DNA of 64,000 bases from an uncultured Lachnospiraceae bacterium (lineage in GTDB: Bacteria > Bacillota > Clostridia > Lachnospirales > Lachnospiraceae). Shown here one piece after another: positions 1 through 8,994 of the stretch. Under the pieces are notes generated by a model. That model worked only from the letters and a program-made list of their open reading frames with translations. It did not search any database and was not told the DNA's origin. Every line of letters begins with the position of its first letter. Positions within the stretch are counted from its first letter, which is position 1. Location: positions 17,399-81,398 of the forward strand of contig CAJUNB010000033.1 of NCBI GenBank assembly GCA_910587635.1, written 5' to 3'. The position numbers and the translations under genes were made by a program.

Positions 1-1
1 G

Positions 2-1057
2 GATAAAAAGAGCAGAGCACTTGTAATCGGAGATTTGAAAGCAGAGGTTCCTGTGATTCAGGGCGGTATGGGTGTCGGTATCAGTTTGTCAGGTCTGGCC
101 GGTGCCGTTGCAGCGGAAGGCGGTATCGGGATAATATCGACAGCGCAGATCGGATACCGGGAGCCCGATTTTGATGATCATCCTATCGAAGCAAATATGC
201 GGGCAATCGGTAAGGAAGTCGCAAAGGCAAAGGAACTTTCTGGAGGCGGTATTGTCGGCGTCAATATTATGGTGGCTACAAGGGAATATGAAAGATATGT
301 AAAAGCAGCGGTAGAAGCAGGAGTGGATTTGATTATTTCTGGAGCCGGACTTCCTATGAAACTGCCGGAGCTGGTGGGAGAATCCAAAACAAAACTGGCG
401 CCTATTGTATCCAGTCTGAAATCGGCAGAAGTGATCTTTAAATACTGGCAGAAAAAGTATAACCGATTGCCGGATCTGATAGTGATTGAAGGGCCTCGGG
501 CAGGGGGACATCTTGGATTCCATATGGAAGATTTGGTGGAAATTGATGATGCCGCCTACGATGTGGAAATCCAGAAGATCATTGACCGGGTAAAGGAATA
601 TGGTGTTCAGTATGGAAAAGACATTCCGGTAGTAGTGGCAGGCGGTATTTATGAAAGAAAAGACATGGAGCATTATATGGAAATGGGGGCGGCAGGTGTA
701 CAAATGGCAACGCGGTTTGTCACCACATATGAATGTGATGCTGCACCGGCATATAAGCAGACCTACATTGATGCCAAAGAAGAAGATATTGTCATTGTGA
801 AAAGTCCCGTGGGGATGCCGGGAAGAGCAATTCTGAATCCTTTTATGAAGAGAGCTAAGGAGGGTCGGATTCCCCATGGCAAGTGCCATACATGTATCAG
901 TACATGTAAACCGGCAGAGACGCCTTATTGTATTACAGATGCTTTGGTAAACGCAGCAGTTGGAAATGTAGAAAATGCGCTTCTATTCTGTGGAAGCAAC
1001 GCCTATCGTGCAAAAGAACTGGAGCATGTAAAAGACATTATAGAGGAATTCAGATAA
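2..1057 (+). CDS. Nitronate monooxygenase / FabK-like enoyl-ACP reductase family flavoprotein (5' edge at window start)
   Basis: FMN-dependent TIM-barrel protein of the 2-nitropropane dioxygenase/FabK family. The N-terminus shows the family's QGGMGVGISLSGLAG phosphate-binding segment. The middle carries GPRAGGHLGF with the conserved His, then VVAGGIY and GAAGVQMATRFV, the FMN phosphate site. The C-terminus has a Cys-rich patch (KCHTCISTCKP). The frame is open from base 2 and reads DKKSRALVIGDLKAEVP, so the real ATG probably ends at base 1 and only its first two bases are missing; the TTG at 35 is not needed. It lies 21 bases before fabH, and with fabT at 13005 this suggests a link to fatty-acid synthesis. 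Whether it reduces enoyl-ACP (FabK) or oxidises nitronates cannot be decided from sequence. Confidence 0.85.
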   Translation, partial: DKKSRALVIGDLKAEVPVIQGGMGVGISLSGLAGAVAAEGGIGIISTAQIGYREPDFDDHPIEANMRAIGKEVAKAKELSGGGIVGVNIMVATREYERYVKAAVEAGVDLIISGAGLPMKLPELVGESKTKLAPIVSSLKSAEVIFKYWQKKYNRLPDLIVIEGPRAGGHLGFHMEDLVEIDDAAYDVEIQKIIDRVKEYGVQYGKDIPVVVAGGIYERKDMEHYMEMGAAGVQMATRFVTTYECDAAPAYKQTYIDAKEEDIVIVKSPVGMPGRAILNPFMKRAKEGRIPHGKCHTCISTCKPAETPYCITDALVNAAVGNVENALLFCGSNAYRAKELEHVKDIIEEFR

Positions 1058-1078
1058 ATATGACGAATGGAGATGAAC

Positions 1079-2041
1079 ATGACAGCTAGAATCATAGGAA
1101 CGGGAAGTTGCTTACCCGAAGCAATCGTGACGAACGATTATTTATCCACAATTATGGATACTTCCGATGAGTGGATATCTTCCAGAACGGGAATTAAGGA
1201 AAGGCATTTGGTAAAGGAAGAGACGACAGCTTCCCTCTCTCTGGAGGCGGGGAGGCGGGCATTGGCCGAAGCGGGAGTAGCGCCGGAAGAATTGGATATG
1301 ATTATTGTTGGCACTCTGACCGGAGATTATATTACCCCTTCTACGGCCTGCGAAGTACAGGCGGGACTTGGGGCGGTAAATGCAGTGGCGTTCGACATCA
1401 ATGCGGCTTGCGCAGGCTTTCTGTTCAGTTTACATACAGTAAATGCGTATATACAGTGCGGCATGTGCCGTACAGCATTACTTATCGGGGCGGAGACCCT
1501 TTCCAGAATTATGGATTGGGGCGATAGAAGTACATGTGTTCTGTTTGGAGATGGAGCCGGTGCTGCCGTGGTACAGGCCCAGGAGGGGGGGCTGATCGCA
1601 TACGATCAGGGAAGTGACGGAGAGAAAGGTAAATATCTGGCCTGCAGAAACAGAACGAATAACAATCCCCTCGTCCAGACAGAGAAGAATTATAGCTATA
1701 CGCAGATGGATGGACAGGAAGTATATAAATTTGCAGTGACATATGTACCAAACTCTATCCATAAAGTGTTGGAAAAGGCCGGACTGCAGCCGGAAGACAT
1801 TAAATACTATCTGCTGCATCAGGCAAATCTGAGAATCATACAGGCTGTAGCCAAGCGGTTGAAAATAAGCCTGGACAGATTTCCTATCAGTCTGGATCAC
1901 TGTGGCAATGTATCCGCGGCGAGTGTACCGATTTTACTGGACGATGTGAACCGAAAAGGGATGCTTCAAAAGGGAGATAAAATTATTTTATCTGGATTTG
2001 GCGGCGGTCTGACGTGGGGAACCTGTCTGATAGAGTGGTAG
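1079..2041 (+). CDS. fabH: 3-oxoacyl-ACP synthase III (KAS III)
   Basis: Condenses acetyl-CoA (or a branched primer) with malonyl-ACP to start fatty-acid elongation in the cytoplasm. The catalytic triad is visible: Cys in NAACAGFLFSL, His in LLHQANLRII and Asn in HCGNVSAASVP. The C-terminal GFGGGLTWG loop is typical, and the length (320 aa) is normal. In-frame ATGs occur at 1067, 1073 and 1079; the GGAG at 1069-1072 sits six bases before 1079, so that start was chosen. It follows the FabK-like gene closely and is followed by an intrinsic terminator, so this is the last gene of a transcript that starts outside the window. Confidence 0.93.
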   Translation: MTARIIGTGSCLPEAIVTNDYLSTIMDTSDEWISSRTGIKERHLVKEETTASLSLEAGRRALAEAGVAPEELDMIIVGTLTGDYITPSTACEVQAGLGAVNAVAFDINAACAGFLFSLHTVNAYIQCGMCRTALLIGAETLSRIMDWGDRSTCVLFGDGAGAAVVQAQEGGLIAYDQGSDGEKGKYLACRNRTNNNPLVQTEKNYSYTQMDGQEVYKFAVTYVPNSIHKVLEKAGLQPEDIKYYLLHQANLRIIQAVAKRLKISLDRFPISLDHCGNVSAASVPILLDDVNRKGMLQKGDKIILSGFGGGLTWGTCLIEW

Positions 2042-2063
2042 AAATGAGATAAATATATGGACC

Positions 2064-2100
2064 GAAAGGAATCCCGCTTGCGGGATTTTCTTTCGTTTTG
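2064..2100 (+). terminator. Intrinsic terminator after fabH
   Basis: Stem AATCCCG (2070-2076) with CGGGATT (2081-2087) closing a CTTG tetraloop, extended by GAAAG/CTTTC outside a small bulge and followed by a T-rich run. It lies inside the longest open frame of the next gene, which argues that the next gene starts at 2123 and not at 2057. Confidence 0.8.
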
Positions 2101-2122
2101 TTCTCATAAAGGTAATTTGATC

Positions 2123-4966
2123 ATGAAAACAGAGAATAAACACCAATGGATAAAGATTATAGCAGCAGTAATTGTCATATTTTTGCTCTGGGGAGTAAAA
2201 GCCGGGCAGTCGGGAGAGGAAAAGATATCAGAAAAGGATATACAATCAGAAGAAACAGAAGCAAAAGAATCTGTGGAAGAAGGGCTCTCTGACCGGATAA
2301 AAATAATCCCCGGATACATTGCCGGACTGGAATACGACGATGGTATGACGATGCAGGGAAGCGGCAGTTATGCCTGCTGGAAGGATATTCTGATTCTTGG
2401 GAATACTGTATACAGATTGGAGAATGATGTTTATAAAAGAACAGGGGAGTTGGTCTATGATTTATTTGGCCTGTTTCCATTGGAAAATACAGATGTATAC
2501 GGAAAAATACGCCAGTATGAGAACTTAATTATGATGAAAAAAGTGAATACTTTTCTTATCTGCGATTTAGATACGGAGCCATATTCCTGTTATGAATATG
2601 AACCTTCAGTGGAGGCGGAAGGAGGGGCAATAGACCCGTACTGGTATATTTATGAAGGAGAATTACTTTATTGGAGCAAAGGAGAGGACGGAATCAGCTC
2701 TTTATGGGCATATAATCTGGAAAGTCGGGAAGAAGAAAGAATAGATACATGGACAGAGTCGGAAGTATCGGCGGAAACGACAGGCTATGAGGAGATAAAA
2801 TGGCAGGCAACTTGCGGAGACAGCCTTTTCTTTTTTGACAACTCTCGGAAAATCTATGGAAATGGCGGCATATTTATGCAGGGTGTGCTGGGAGAGTCAA
2901 GAGAAACCGGAATCGGACGTATCGATGGGATCATCTTAACGGCAAAGGGATATTTCCGGTACGATGGGAAGAAAGAGCTGATATTTTATGACTTGGATGG
3001 AAATGAAAGGGCATCTTATCAGATCAGGGAAGAAGAGCTGGGAGAAGAGTATTGTTTGCAGTATCTGATATACGATATATATGACAGAGGAAGACTGCTC
3101 TGTTTTTATGAAAATCAGGAGACCAGGCAATTACATATCAATCAGGTATCTATAGAGCTGCCCGATTTTTCGGAAGAGGGACAGGGACTTTCTTATTGGC
3201 TGGAAGAAGGAGCCGAGCGCATTTCGGTGACACCAGGGGAAGAGCAGGGAAATATCCTCGGTTATACACTTCGCAGGGAAGCTAATCAGATGCAATACAT
3301 AAAGGAACCGGATTGGCTTGTGAAAAATTCCTCTGTGGGAAAGGGAATTTTCCGATCGGAGCATATGAGCGAAAACAGCGTTTTTCTTGGAGAAATTCTG
3401 AAAGATATTCTGGAGCGTCGGAAAATATCGAAAGGAAATAAGCAATATTTTTCTGGTCGGGCGCTGGATGCATTGGAAATCACAGAAGAAGAGTGGGAAA
3501 TCTTACGACAGGGACAGAAAACGGATGCCAGCCGATATGACTGTTTCTATCGGATTAACAGGGTCTTTGGTGTGGCAGGCTATGATTTCTTTTATAGATT
3601 TTACAGTGGGAGTGTCGGGAATGAGACGGAACAGGAAAAGGCATTGTTGAGAACTGTTTCAGAAGTTGAAAAAGTATCTGTAATTGCCCCGGGGGATGAA
3701 GAGGGGAACTGGAAAGCCGACGTGAGAGTGACTGTAGATCAGCAGGGAATCATCCGGGATATCCAAGTCGATGTGAATATACTACCAGAGGGCATAAATA
3801 CTTGTTATGGACGGCAGCAGGGAGATTTTTTCCAGGAAGAATATGAGGAGAGCGTGATTCGAAATGGAGAGGCAGAGACAGGGAAAATTGTAATCGACTA
3901 CGGAAAATACTGGCAGCAGCATATGGAATATGACAAACTTCTGAAAAAACTATCGGAAGGTCCTGGAGGACTGTTGGTAAAAGATGCGGCAGAGAGTGGA
4001 GAAACTATCGGCAGAATAGTTACTGATGTACTGGAGAGCAAAGGTGAAAATACAGTGCTCTATGGAGAATTGTTTGAAAGTGACTATGACTTCTATCTAT
4101 TTCAGAAGCTTCCCTGGGAAAAACTTTCAGAAGACTGGAAAAGTGACGGAGACTATGACTGTTATTTTTCAGATATGACAGAAAAAGAGGGATGTATCAA
4201 GTTATGTTATTATATATATCCTGAATTTGGTGAAAAACAGGAAGCAGAAGGGGCGGCACAGGCGGTCATCTTTGAAGTGAAAATTACAGATAAGGGAAAG
4301 CTGGCGGATACAGCGCTACAGGTCGTATTTCTTACGAAGGAAGAGCGGATGGCAGCGAGGAAAAAAGAGGGGAACCGGCTGGCGCTGCTCCAGGACGGAG
4401 AGGATACCGGAGCGGGAGTCGGAATCCGTATCACAGATTCTTTGACAGAAGAAGTCCCTGTTTTGCTAAATGAATATTGTTTCGATGAGGATGCTGCCTA
4501 CGGGAATAAAAAGAGGAATACTCTATCCTTATGGGAGTGTTATGGAGCCACAGAAATAGCCACATATGTGGGAGATGCATTACTGGAAGATTTGAATGAG
4601 AAAAAAATAGAAAGTGGTCTCATAAAAGAATTACTTGCCGGAAAAGCAGATGGAGAAAAAAGGGAAGAACAGGTAAGCAGAGAGCAGAAAGCTATGCTTT
4701 CGGATATAGAAGATGATCGGAAGTATGCGGGAAATAAGTGGAGAGGAGACGAGAAATACGACTGTTACTATGTGAGAGAGAATGAACAAAATGGTTGTCT
4801 CCATTTAAAATATTATTTTTACCGGAATAAACCTTTTGAAGGCAAACTGCGGAATATCATAGCGGATGTATATATATCAGAAAGAGGAATCGAAGACATA
4901 GAGACGAGCGTGCTGATCAGTGGGGAAGAATGGCGGGAAAAAATAAAAAAGACTTGTAATTTATGA
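2123..4966 (+). CDS. Large membrane-anchored extracytoplasmic protein with three degenerate C-terminal repeats
   Basis: No family is recognised. The protein (947 aa) begins with a short basic N-terminus and one hydrophobic segment at about residues 8-26, so it is probably a signal-anchored surface protein. Residues 50-420 have many short beta-rich, aromatic segments with a WD/PQQ-like feel, perhaps a propeller. The C-terminal half holds three related modules centred near residues 470, 676 and 876. Each has a Y-D-C-[FY]-[YF] core (YDCFYRI, YDCYFSD, YDCYYVR), a following strand rich in Tyr (CIKLCYYIYP, CLHLKYYFYR), and then a strand-turn-strand (VRVTVDQQG, VKITDKGKL, VYISERGIE). The ATG at 2123 follows AAAGG at 2108-2112; the upstream open extension runs through the fabH terminator. 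The gene has no apparent operon partner. Confidence 0.75.
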   Translation: MKTENKHQWIKIIAAVIVIFLLWGVKAGQSGEEKISEKDIQSEETEAKESVEEGLSDRIKIIPGYIAGLEYDDGMTMQGSGSYACWKDILILGNTVYRLENDVYKRTGELVYDLFGLFPLENTDVYGKIRQYENLIMMKKVNTFLICDLDTEPYSCYEYEPSVEAEGGAIDPYWYIYEGELLYWSKGEDGISSLWAYNLESREEERIDTWTESEVSAETTGYEEIKWQATCGDSLFFFDNSRKIYGNGGIFMQGVLGESRETGIGRIDGIILTAKGYFRYDGKKELIFYDLDGNERASYQIREEELGEEYCLQYLIYDIYDRGRLLCFYENQETRQLHINQVSIELPDFSEEGQGLSYWLEEGAERISVTPGEEQGNILGYTLRREANQMQYIKEPDWLVKNSSVGKGIFRSEHMSENSVFLGEILKDILERRKISKGNKQYFSGRALDALEITEEEWEILRQGQKTDASRYDCFYRINRVFGVAGYDFFYRFYSGSVGNETEQEKALLRTVSEVEKVSVIAPGDEEGNWKADVRVTVDQQGIIRDIQVDVNILPEGINTCYGRQQGDFFQEEYEESVIRNGEAETGKIVIDYGKYWQQHMEYDKLLKKLSEGPGGLLVKDAAESGETIGRIVTDVLESKGENTVLYGELFESDYDFYLFQKLPWEKLSEDWKSDGDYDCYFSDMTEKEGCIKLCYYIYPEFGEKQEAEGAAQAVIFEVKITDKGKLADTALQVVFLTKEERMAARKKEGNRLALLQDGEDTGAGVGIRITDSLTEEVPVLLNEYCFDEDAAYGNKKRNTLSLWECYGATEIATYVGDALLEDLNEKKIESGLIKELLAGKADGEKREEQVSREQKAMLSDIEDDRKYAGNKWRGDEKYDCYYVRENEQNGCLHLKYYFYRNKPFEGKLRNIIADVYISERGIEDIETSVLISGEEWREKIKKTCNL

Positions 4967-5029
4967 AAAACATGTTAGTATTAAATCTGATGAATAAATA
5001 TGCATAAAAGATGAATGGAGGAGAATGTT

Positions 5030-5914
5030 ATGAAAAAGTTTGCAGCATTATTGCTAACGGTCTGCATGACAGCAATGCTGACGGCATGTGGCAGTGCGGA
5101 TCAGGGAGAGGCGCCCACAGCGGATAGTAGCGCGGAGGGACCGGCAGAAGAGGTTGTGGAAGAGGCGGAAGAGGAAGCAGAGGCGGCATCAGAAGCGATT
5201 CCCAATACGGTAAACTCTCTGGAAGATCTGCCGGGTAAGACTATCGGCGTACAGCTGGGAACGACAGGCGATATCTATGCCAGCGATTATGAGGCGGAAG
5301 GTTCTACCATCGAGCGTTATAATAAGGGAGCAGATGCGGTACAGGCATTGAAGCAGGGCAAGATCGACTGTGTGATCATCGATGCTCAGCCGGCGCAGGC
5401 TTTTGTAGAGAAAAATGATGATTTAACGATTCTGGAAGAGGATTTTGCAATCGAAGATTATGCGATCTGTATCTCTAAGGATAAGACAGACCTGAAAGAA
5501 GCAATGAACGGCGCGCTGAATGAATTGAAGGAAGACGGAACATTGGATCAGATCGTTGCCAACTATATCGGAGATGATACAAAGGGAACCTGCCCTTATG
5601 AATCTCCTGCGGACGTAGATTATTCTAACGGGAAGCTGGTTATGGCTACCAATGCGGCATTCGAGCCTTATGAATTTTATGAGGGAGAAGAAGTTGTGGG
5701 TATCGATGCCGATATTGCAAAGGCTATTTGTGATAAACTGGGTTATGAATTACAGATCGATGATATGGAATTTGACGCAATCATCAGTGCAGTACAGTCC
5801 GGTAAAGCTGATTTCGGTGCAGCTGGTATGACAGTGACGGAAGATCGTCTGACAAGTATCGATTTCACAGATTCTTACGCAACATCCACACAGGTTGTTA
5901 TTGTAAGAAAATAA
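5030..5914 (+). CDS. Amino-acid ABC transporter substrate-binding lipoprotein, circularly permuted SBP family 3
   Basis: Extracytoplasmic solute receptor for the polar amino-acid importer encoded next to it. Residues 1-20 are a lipoprotein signal (LTAC, Cys20), then an acidic Ala/Glu spacer to about residue 58. The SBP family 3 domain is present but in swapped order. Residues 63-180 match the usual second half (SLEDLPGKTIGVQLGTTG to DGTLDQIVANYIG). A linker with CPYESPADV follows, and residues 202-294 match the usual first half (KLVMATNAAFEPYEFYEG, GIDADIAKAI, GAAGMTVTEDR, DFTDSYATSTQVV). The ATG at 5030 lies six bases after GGAGGAG; the ATG at 5015 overlaps that site. The ligand is not evident from sequence. 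Confidence 0.9.
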   Translation: MKKFAALLLTVCMTAMLTACGSADQGEAPTADSSAEGPAEEVVEEAEEEAEAASEAIPNTVNSLEDLPGKTIGVQLGTTGDIYASDYEAEGSTIERYNKGADAVQALKQGKIDCVIIDAQPAQAFVEKNDDLTILEEDFAIEDYAICISKDKTDLKEAMNGALNELKEDGTLDQIVANYIGDDTKGTCPYESPADVDYSNGKLVMATNAAFEPYEFYEGEEVVGIDADIAKAICDKLGYELQIDDMEFDAIISAVQSGKADFGAAGMTVTEDRLTSIDFTDSYATSTQVVIVRK

Positions 5915-5945
5915 TTTGTAGATTATAATAAAATAAATGTTACAG

Positions 5946-5988
5946 ACAAGCGGACTGTTACATGGTATGCATGGAATGGCCCGCTTGT
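5946..5988 (+). other. Inverted repeat between binding-protein and permease genes
   Basis: ACAAGCGG (5946-5953) pairs with CCGCTTGT (5981-5988) around a 27-base loop. There is no T-run after it, so it is more likely an mRNA processing or stabilising hairpin than a terminator. Such elements often give the binding protein more transcript than the membrane parts. Confidence 0.5.
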
Positions 5989-6011
5989 TAGTTAGAGAAG
6001 GGTGTGGAGAC

Positions 6012-6701
6012 GTGGAAGATTTTAAGGTACGCTTTTATACGAACTTTATCAAAGATGACAGATATATGTATCTTGTAAAGGGACTGGGAAATACGCTGGC
6101 AATCACTTTTCTGGCGGTACTGCTGGGAATTGCACTCGGATTTTTGGTGGCAATCATACGATCTACCTATGATAAAACCGGCAAGGGAAGGATATTAAAT
6201 CTTATCTGTAAAATTTATCTGACAGTAATCAGGGGAACGCCTATGATGGTACAGCTCATGATTATGTGTTATGTGGTATTCGGAAAATACAATATGAATA
6301 AGCTCATTGTAGCCACGTTGGCATTTGGCATCAATTCCGGGGCCTATGTGGCGGAAATTGTCCGTTCAGGTATTATGTCCATCGACCCGGGACAGCTGGA
6401 GGCAGGCAGAAGTCTGGGCTTTAGTTATCCGCAGACAATGTGGTATATCATTATGCCTCAGGCGTTTAAAAATGTACTGCCGGCTTTGGCAAATGAGTTT
6501 ATCGTACTGCTGAAAGAGACTTCAGTCTGTGGTTATATCGGAATGATGGATTTGACAAGAGGCGGCGATATTATCCGAAGTCGTACATATGAAGCGTTTA
6601 TGCCTCTGATTGCGGTAGCGATCATTTATCTGATTATGGTAGTTGTTCTCTCGGGACTGGTAGGAAAACTGGAAAGGAGGCTGCGTACAAGTGAGCGGTA
6701 A
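6012..6701 (+). CDS. Polar amino-acid ABC transporter permease (HisM/GlnP type)
   Basis: Inner-membrane channel subunit of the importer formed with the genes at 5030 and 6691. It has about five hydrophobic segments and the EAA loop expected for this family (AGRSLGFSYPQTMWYIIMPQ), which contacts the ATPase. GTG at 6012 was chosen because AGAAGGG at 5996-6002 precedes it and because the longer open frame from 5937 would run through a hairpin. The resulting 229 aa is the usual size. The gene end overlaps the ATPase start by 11 bases, indicating translational coupling. Confidence 0.9.
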   Translation: MEDFKVRFYTNFIKDDRYMYLVKGLGNTLAITFLAVLLGIALGFLVAIIRSTYDKTGKGRILNLICKIYLTVIRGTPMMVQLMIMCYVVFGKYNMNKLIVATLAFGINSGAYVAEIVRSGIMSIDPGQLEAGRSLGFSYPQTMWYIIMPQAFKNVLPALANEFIVLLKETSVCGYIGMMDLTRGGDIIRSRTYEAFMPLIAVAIIYLIMVVVLSGLVGKLERRLRTSER

Positions 6702-7434
6702 AGGAGAAATATTATTTCAGATCGATAATTTGTGTAAAGCGTTTGGCAGCAACCTTGTACTGGATCATATCAGTACGGAAATTAAAAGCGGTGAAGTGGT
6801 GGTTATAGTGGGACCTTCCGGTTCGGGAAAGTCCACATTTCTTCGGTCATTGAACCTTTTGGAGATGCCAACTTCGGGAACGATTACATTTGAAGGGATG
6901 AATATTACAGATAAAAAGACAGATATTAATAAGTACAGACAGAAGATCGGTATGGTATTTCAGCATTTTAATCTGTTTCCTCATAAGACAATCCTGGAAA
7001 ATCTCACGCTGGCGCCTATTAAACTGTTGAACAAGCCAAAAGAAGAGGCAGAAAAAGAGGCCAGGGCTTTGCTTCAGAGAGTGGGACTGGAAGAGAAGGA
7101 GAATGCCTATCCGGCACAGCTTTCCGGCGGACAGAAACAGAGAATTGCCATTGTCAGGTCTCTGGCGATGCATCCAGAAGTGATGCTTTTCGATGAACCT
7201 ACTTCTGCACTGGACCCGGAGATGGTTGGAGAAGTGTTGAACGTAATGGGGGACCTGGCAAAAGAAGGAATGACAATGGTAATTGTTACACATGAGATGG
7301 GCTTTGCCAGAGAAGTAGGTACGAGGATGCTGTTTATTGACGAAGGTGTGATCAAAGAAGAGAGCAATCCAAAAGACTTCTTTGAAAATCCTTCTCATCC
7401 CCGCCTGCAGGAATTTCTGTCAAAGATCATATAA
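6691..7434 (+). CDS. Polar amino-acid ABC transporter ATP-binding protein (GlnQ type)
   Basis: Cytoplasmic ATPase that powers the importer. Motifs in order: Walker A GPSGSGKST, Q-loop MVFQHFNLFPHKT, signature LSGGQKQR, Walker B VMLFDEPTSALD, and the switch His in VIVTHEMGF. The GTG start at 6691 lies behind GGAGG in the end of the permease gene. At 247 aa it is standard length. It is the last gene of a binding protein-permease-ATPase operon; only one permease is present, so the channel is probably a homodimer. Confidence 0.94.
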   Translation: MSGKGEILFQIDNLCKAFGSNLVLDHISTEIKSGEVVVIVGPSGSGKSTFLRSLNLLEMPTSGTITFEGMNITDKKTDINKYRQKIGMVFQHFNLFPHKTILENLTLAPIKLLNKPKEEAEKEARALLQRVGLEEKENAYPAQLSGGQKQRIAIVRSLAMHPEVMLFDEPTSALDPEMVGEVLNVMGDLAKEGMTMVIVTHEMGFAREVGTRMLFIDEGVIKEESNPKDFFENPSHPRLQEFLSKII

Positions 7435-7458
7435 AGATCATGGAGAAGGAGGGTATTT

Positions 7459-8592
7459 ATGGTAATTAAAAATGGGTTTGTATTTGGGGCAGAAGGGAAC
7501 TTTACTAAAAAGGATGTTTATATTGATGGAGAGCGGATTACAGACGATAAAAATGACGATGATATCATAAATGTGGAGGACTGTTATGTGATTCCCGGAC
7601 TGATAGATGTTCATTTCCATGGCTGTGTAGGGCATGATTTCTGTGACGGGAGCCAGGAATCCATTTCAGAAATGGCAAAGTATGAGTTGGCAAACGGTAT
7701 CACAAGTATGAATCCTGCAACTATGACACTGGGGGAGAGTGCTCTGCTGAAAATCATGGAAGCGGCAGCGGATTATAGAAAGTCCAATACAGGAGAAGGG
7801 GCTGAACTGGTAGGAATCAATATGGAAGGGCCCTTTATCTCCATGGCAAAGAAAGGAGCTCAGAATCCTGATTATATTGCCAGGGCGGACGCAGAGACGT
7901 TTCGAAGGTTGCAAAAGGCGTCGGGGGGACTGATTCGTCTGTGTGCACTGGCGCCGGAAGAGAAAGGAGCGATGGAATTCATCGATGCGTGTAAAGAGGA
8001 AGTGGTGATTTCCGTGGCCCATACGACGGCGGACTATGATACGGCGAAAGAGGCATTTGGCCGGGGGGCAAAGCAGGTAACACACCTGTATAATGCGATG
8101 CCTCCTTTTTCCCACAGAGCGCCCGGTGTGATTGGAGCGGCCTGTGACAGCGACTGCAACGTAGAATTGATCTGTGACGGTGTCCATGTGCATCCGGCTG
8201 TGATTCGCGCTACTTTTAAGATGTTCGGCGATGACCGCATTATACTGATCAGTGACAGCATGGAAGCCACTGGTATGCCTGACGGAGAATATTCTCTGGG
8301 CGGTCAGGCTGTAAAAGTACAGGGCAATCTGGCAACATTGGCAGATGGTACGATTGCAGGCTCTGCTACAAATCTGATGAATTGCCTGCGTTACGCGGTA
8401 AAGACGGCGGGTATCCCTCTGGAAAGTGCAGTGAAATGTGCCACAAAAAATCCTTCCATAGCAGTAGGGTTATCGGCGGATTATGGGAGTATTGAAGCAG
8501 GAAAATATGCCGATATCGTTATTTTAGATAGAGATTTGAATCTTGTGCATGTGATAAAAAAGGGAAAAGTCTGTGAAGGGCTTATAAATTGA
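7459..8592 (+). CDS. nagA: N-acetylglucosamine-6-phosphate deacetylase
   Basis: Removes acetate from GlcNAc-6-P to give glucosamine-6-P, linking amino-sugar use and wall recycling to glycolysis. The amidohydrolase fold is shown by DVHFHGCVGHDF (HxH), the metal ligand Glu in NMEGPFI, His in VAHTTAD and THLYNAMPPF, and the catalytic Asp in ISDSMEATG. The length of 377 aa fits the family. GAAGGAGGG precedes the ATG. No nagB lies nearby, so glucosamine-6-P deaminase must be encoded elsewhere. Its stop overlaps the start of a decayed DUF1538 gene. Confidence 0.94.
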   Translation: MVIKNGFVFGAEGNFTKKDVYIDGERITDDKNDDDIINVEDCYVIPGLIDVHFHGCVGHDFCDGSQESISEMAKYELANGITSMNPATMTLGESALLKIMEAAADYRKSNTGEGAELVGINMEGPFISMAKKGAQNPDYIARADAETFRRLQKASGGLIRLCALAPEEKGAMEFIDACKEEVVISVAHTTADYDTAKEAFGRGAKQVTHLYNAMPPFSHRAPGVIGAACDSDCNVELICDGVHVHPAVIRATFKMFGDDRIILISDSMEATGMPDGEYSLGGQAVKVQGNLATLADGTIAGSATNLMNCLRYAVKTAGIPLESAVKCATKNPSIAVGLSADYGSIEAGKYADIVILDRDLNLVHVIKKGKVCEGLIN

Positions 8593-8990
8593 CGACAGGA
8601 AAGTTTACTGTGTTTTACGATTGCACCTGTGGCGCCAAGCATTCTGATGGCATTTCTCATAGAGGCAGTGCTGTTGATTGCTGGGATGCTGCCTTTTTCT
8701 ATTGGTGCGGAACTGGCGATGCCTCCATTGATGAACGAGTGGGATACTTTCTTGTCGTTGCTCTTTTTGTTCCGAAAGATTTTCTTTCAGTAGCTTTTCA
8801 TTCAGGAGGTGTCACTACCAGACCGATGACAGTGCCTTTTATTATGGCATTGGGAGTGGGTATATCGGCAATTTGAAGTGATGAGCATGCATCAGATGAC
8901 AGTTTTGGGCTCCGTCTGCTGGAAGATTAAAATATTTGATATGGTTTTGTGCTGCTCCTCATATACTGATAGAAATGATGGGAGAGTATT
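8593..8990 (+). pseudogene. Decayed DUF1538 membrane protein gene
   Basis: Pieces of a DUF1538 domain are spread over two frames. One frame near 8625-8740 reads APVAPSILMAFLIEAVLLI and SIGAELAMPPLMNEWDTFLS, like the domain's early membrane helix. A second frame reads YFLVVALFVPKDFLSVAF, then HSGGVTTRPMTVPFIMALGV, the family's most conserved block. That frame meets a TGA at 8875-8877 where Arg is expected (CGA to TGA) and then continues with SDEHASDDSFGL, another conserved block, before more stops. Thus at least one frameshift or deletion and one nonsense change are visible. It sits between nagA and spmA and is probably not functional. Confidence 0.75.
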
Positions 8991-8994
8991 TACG

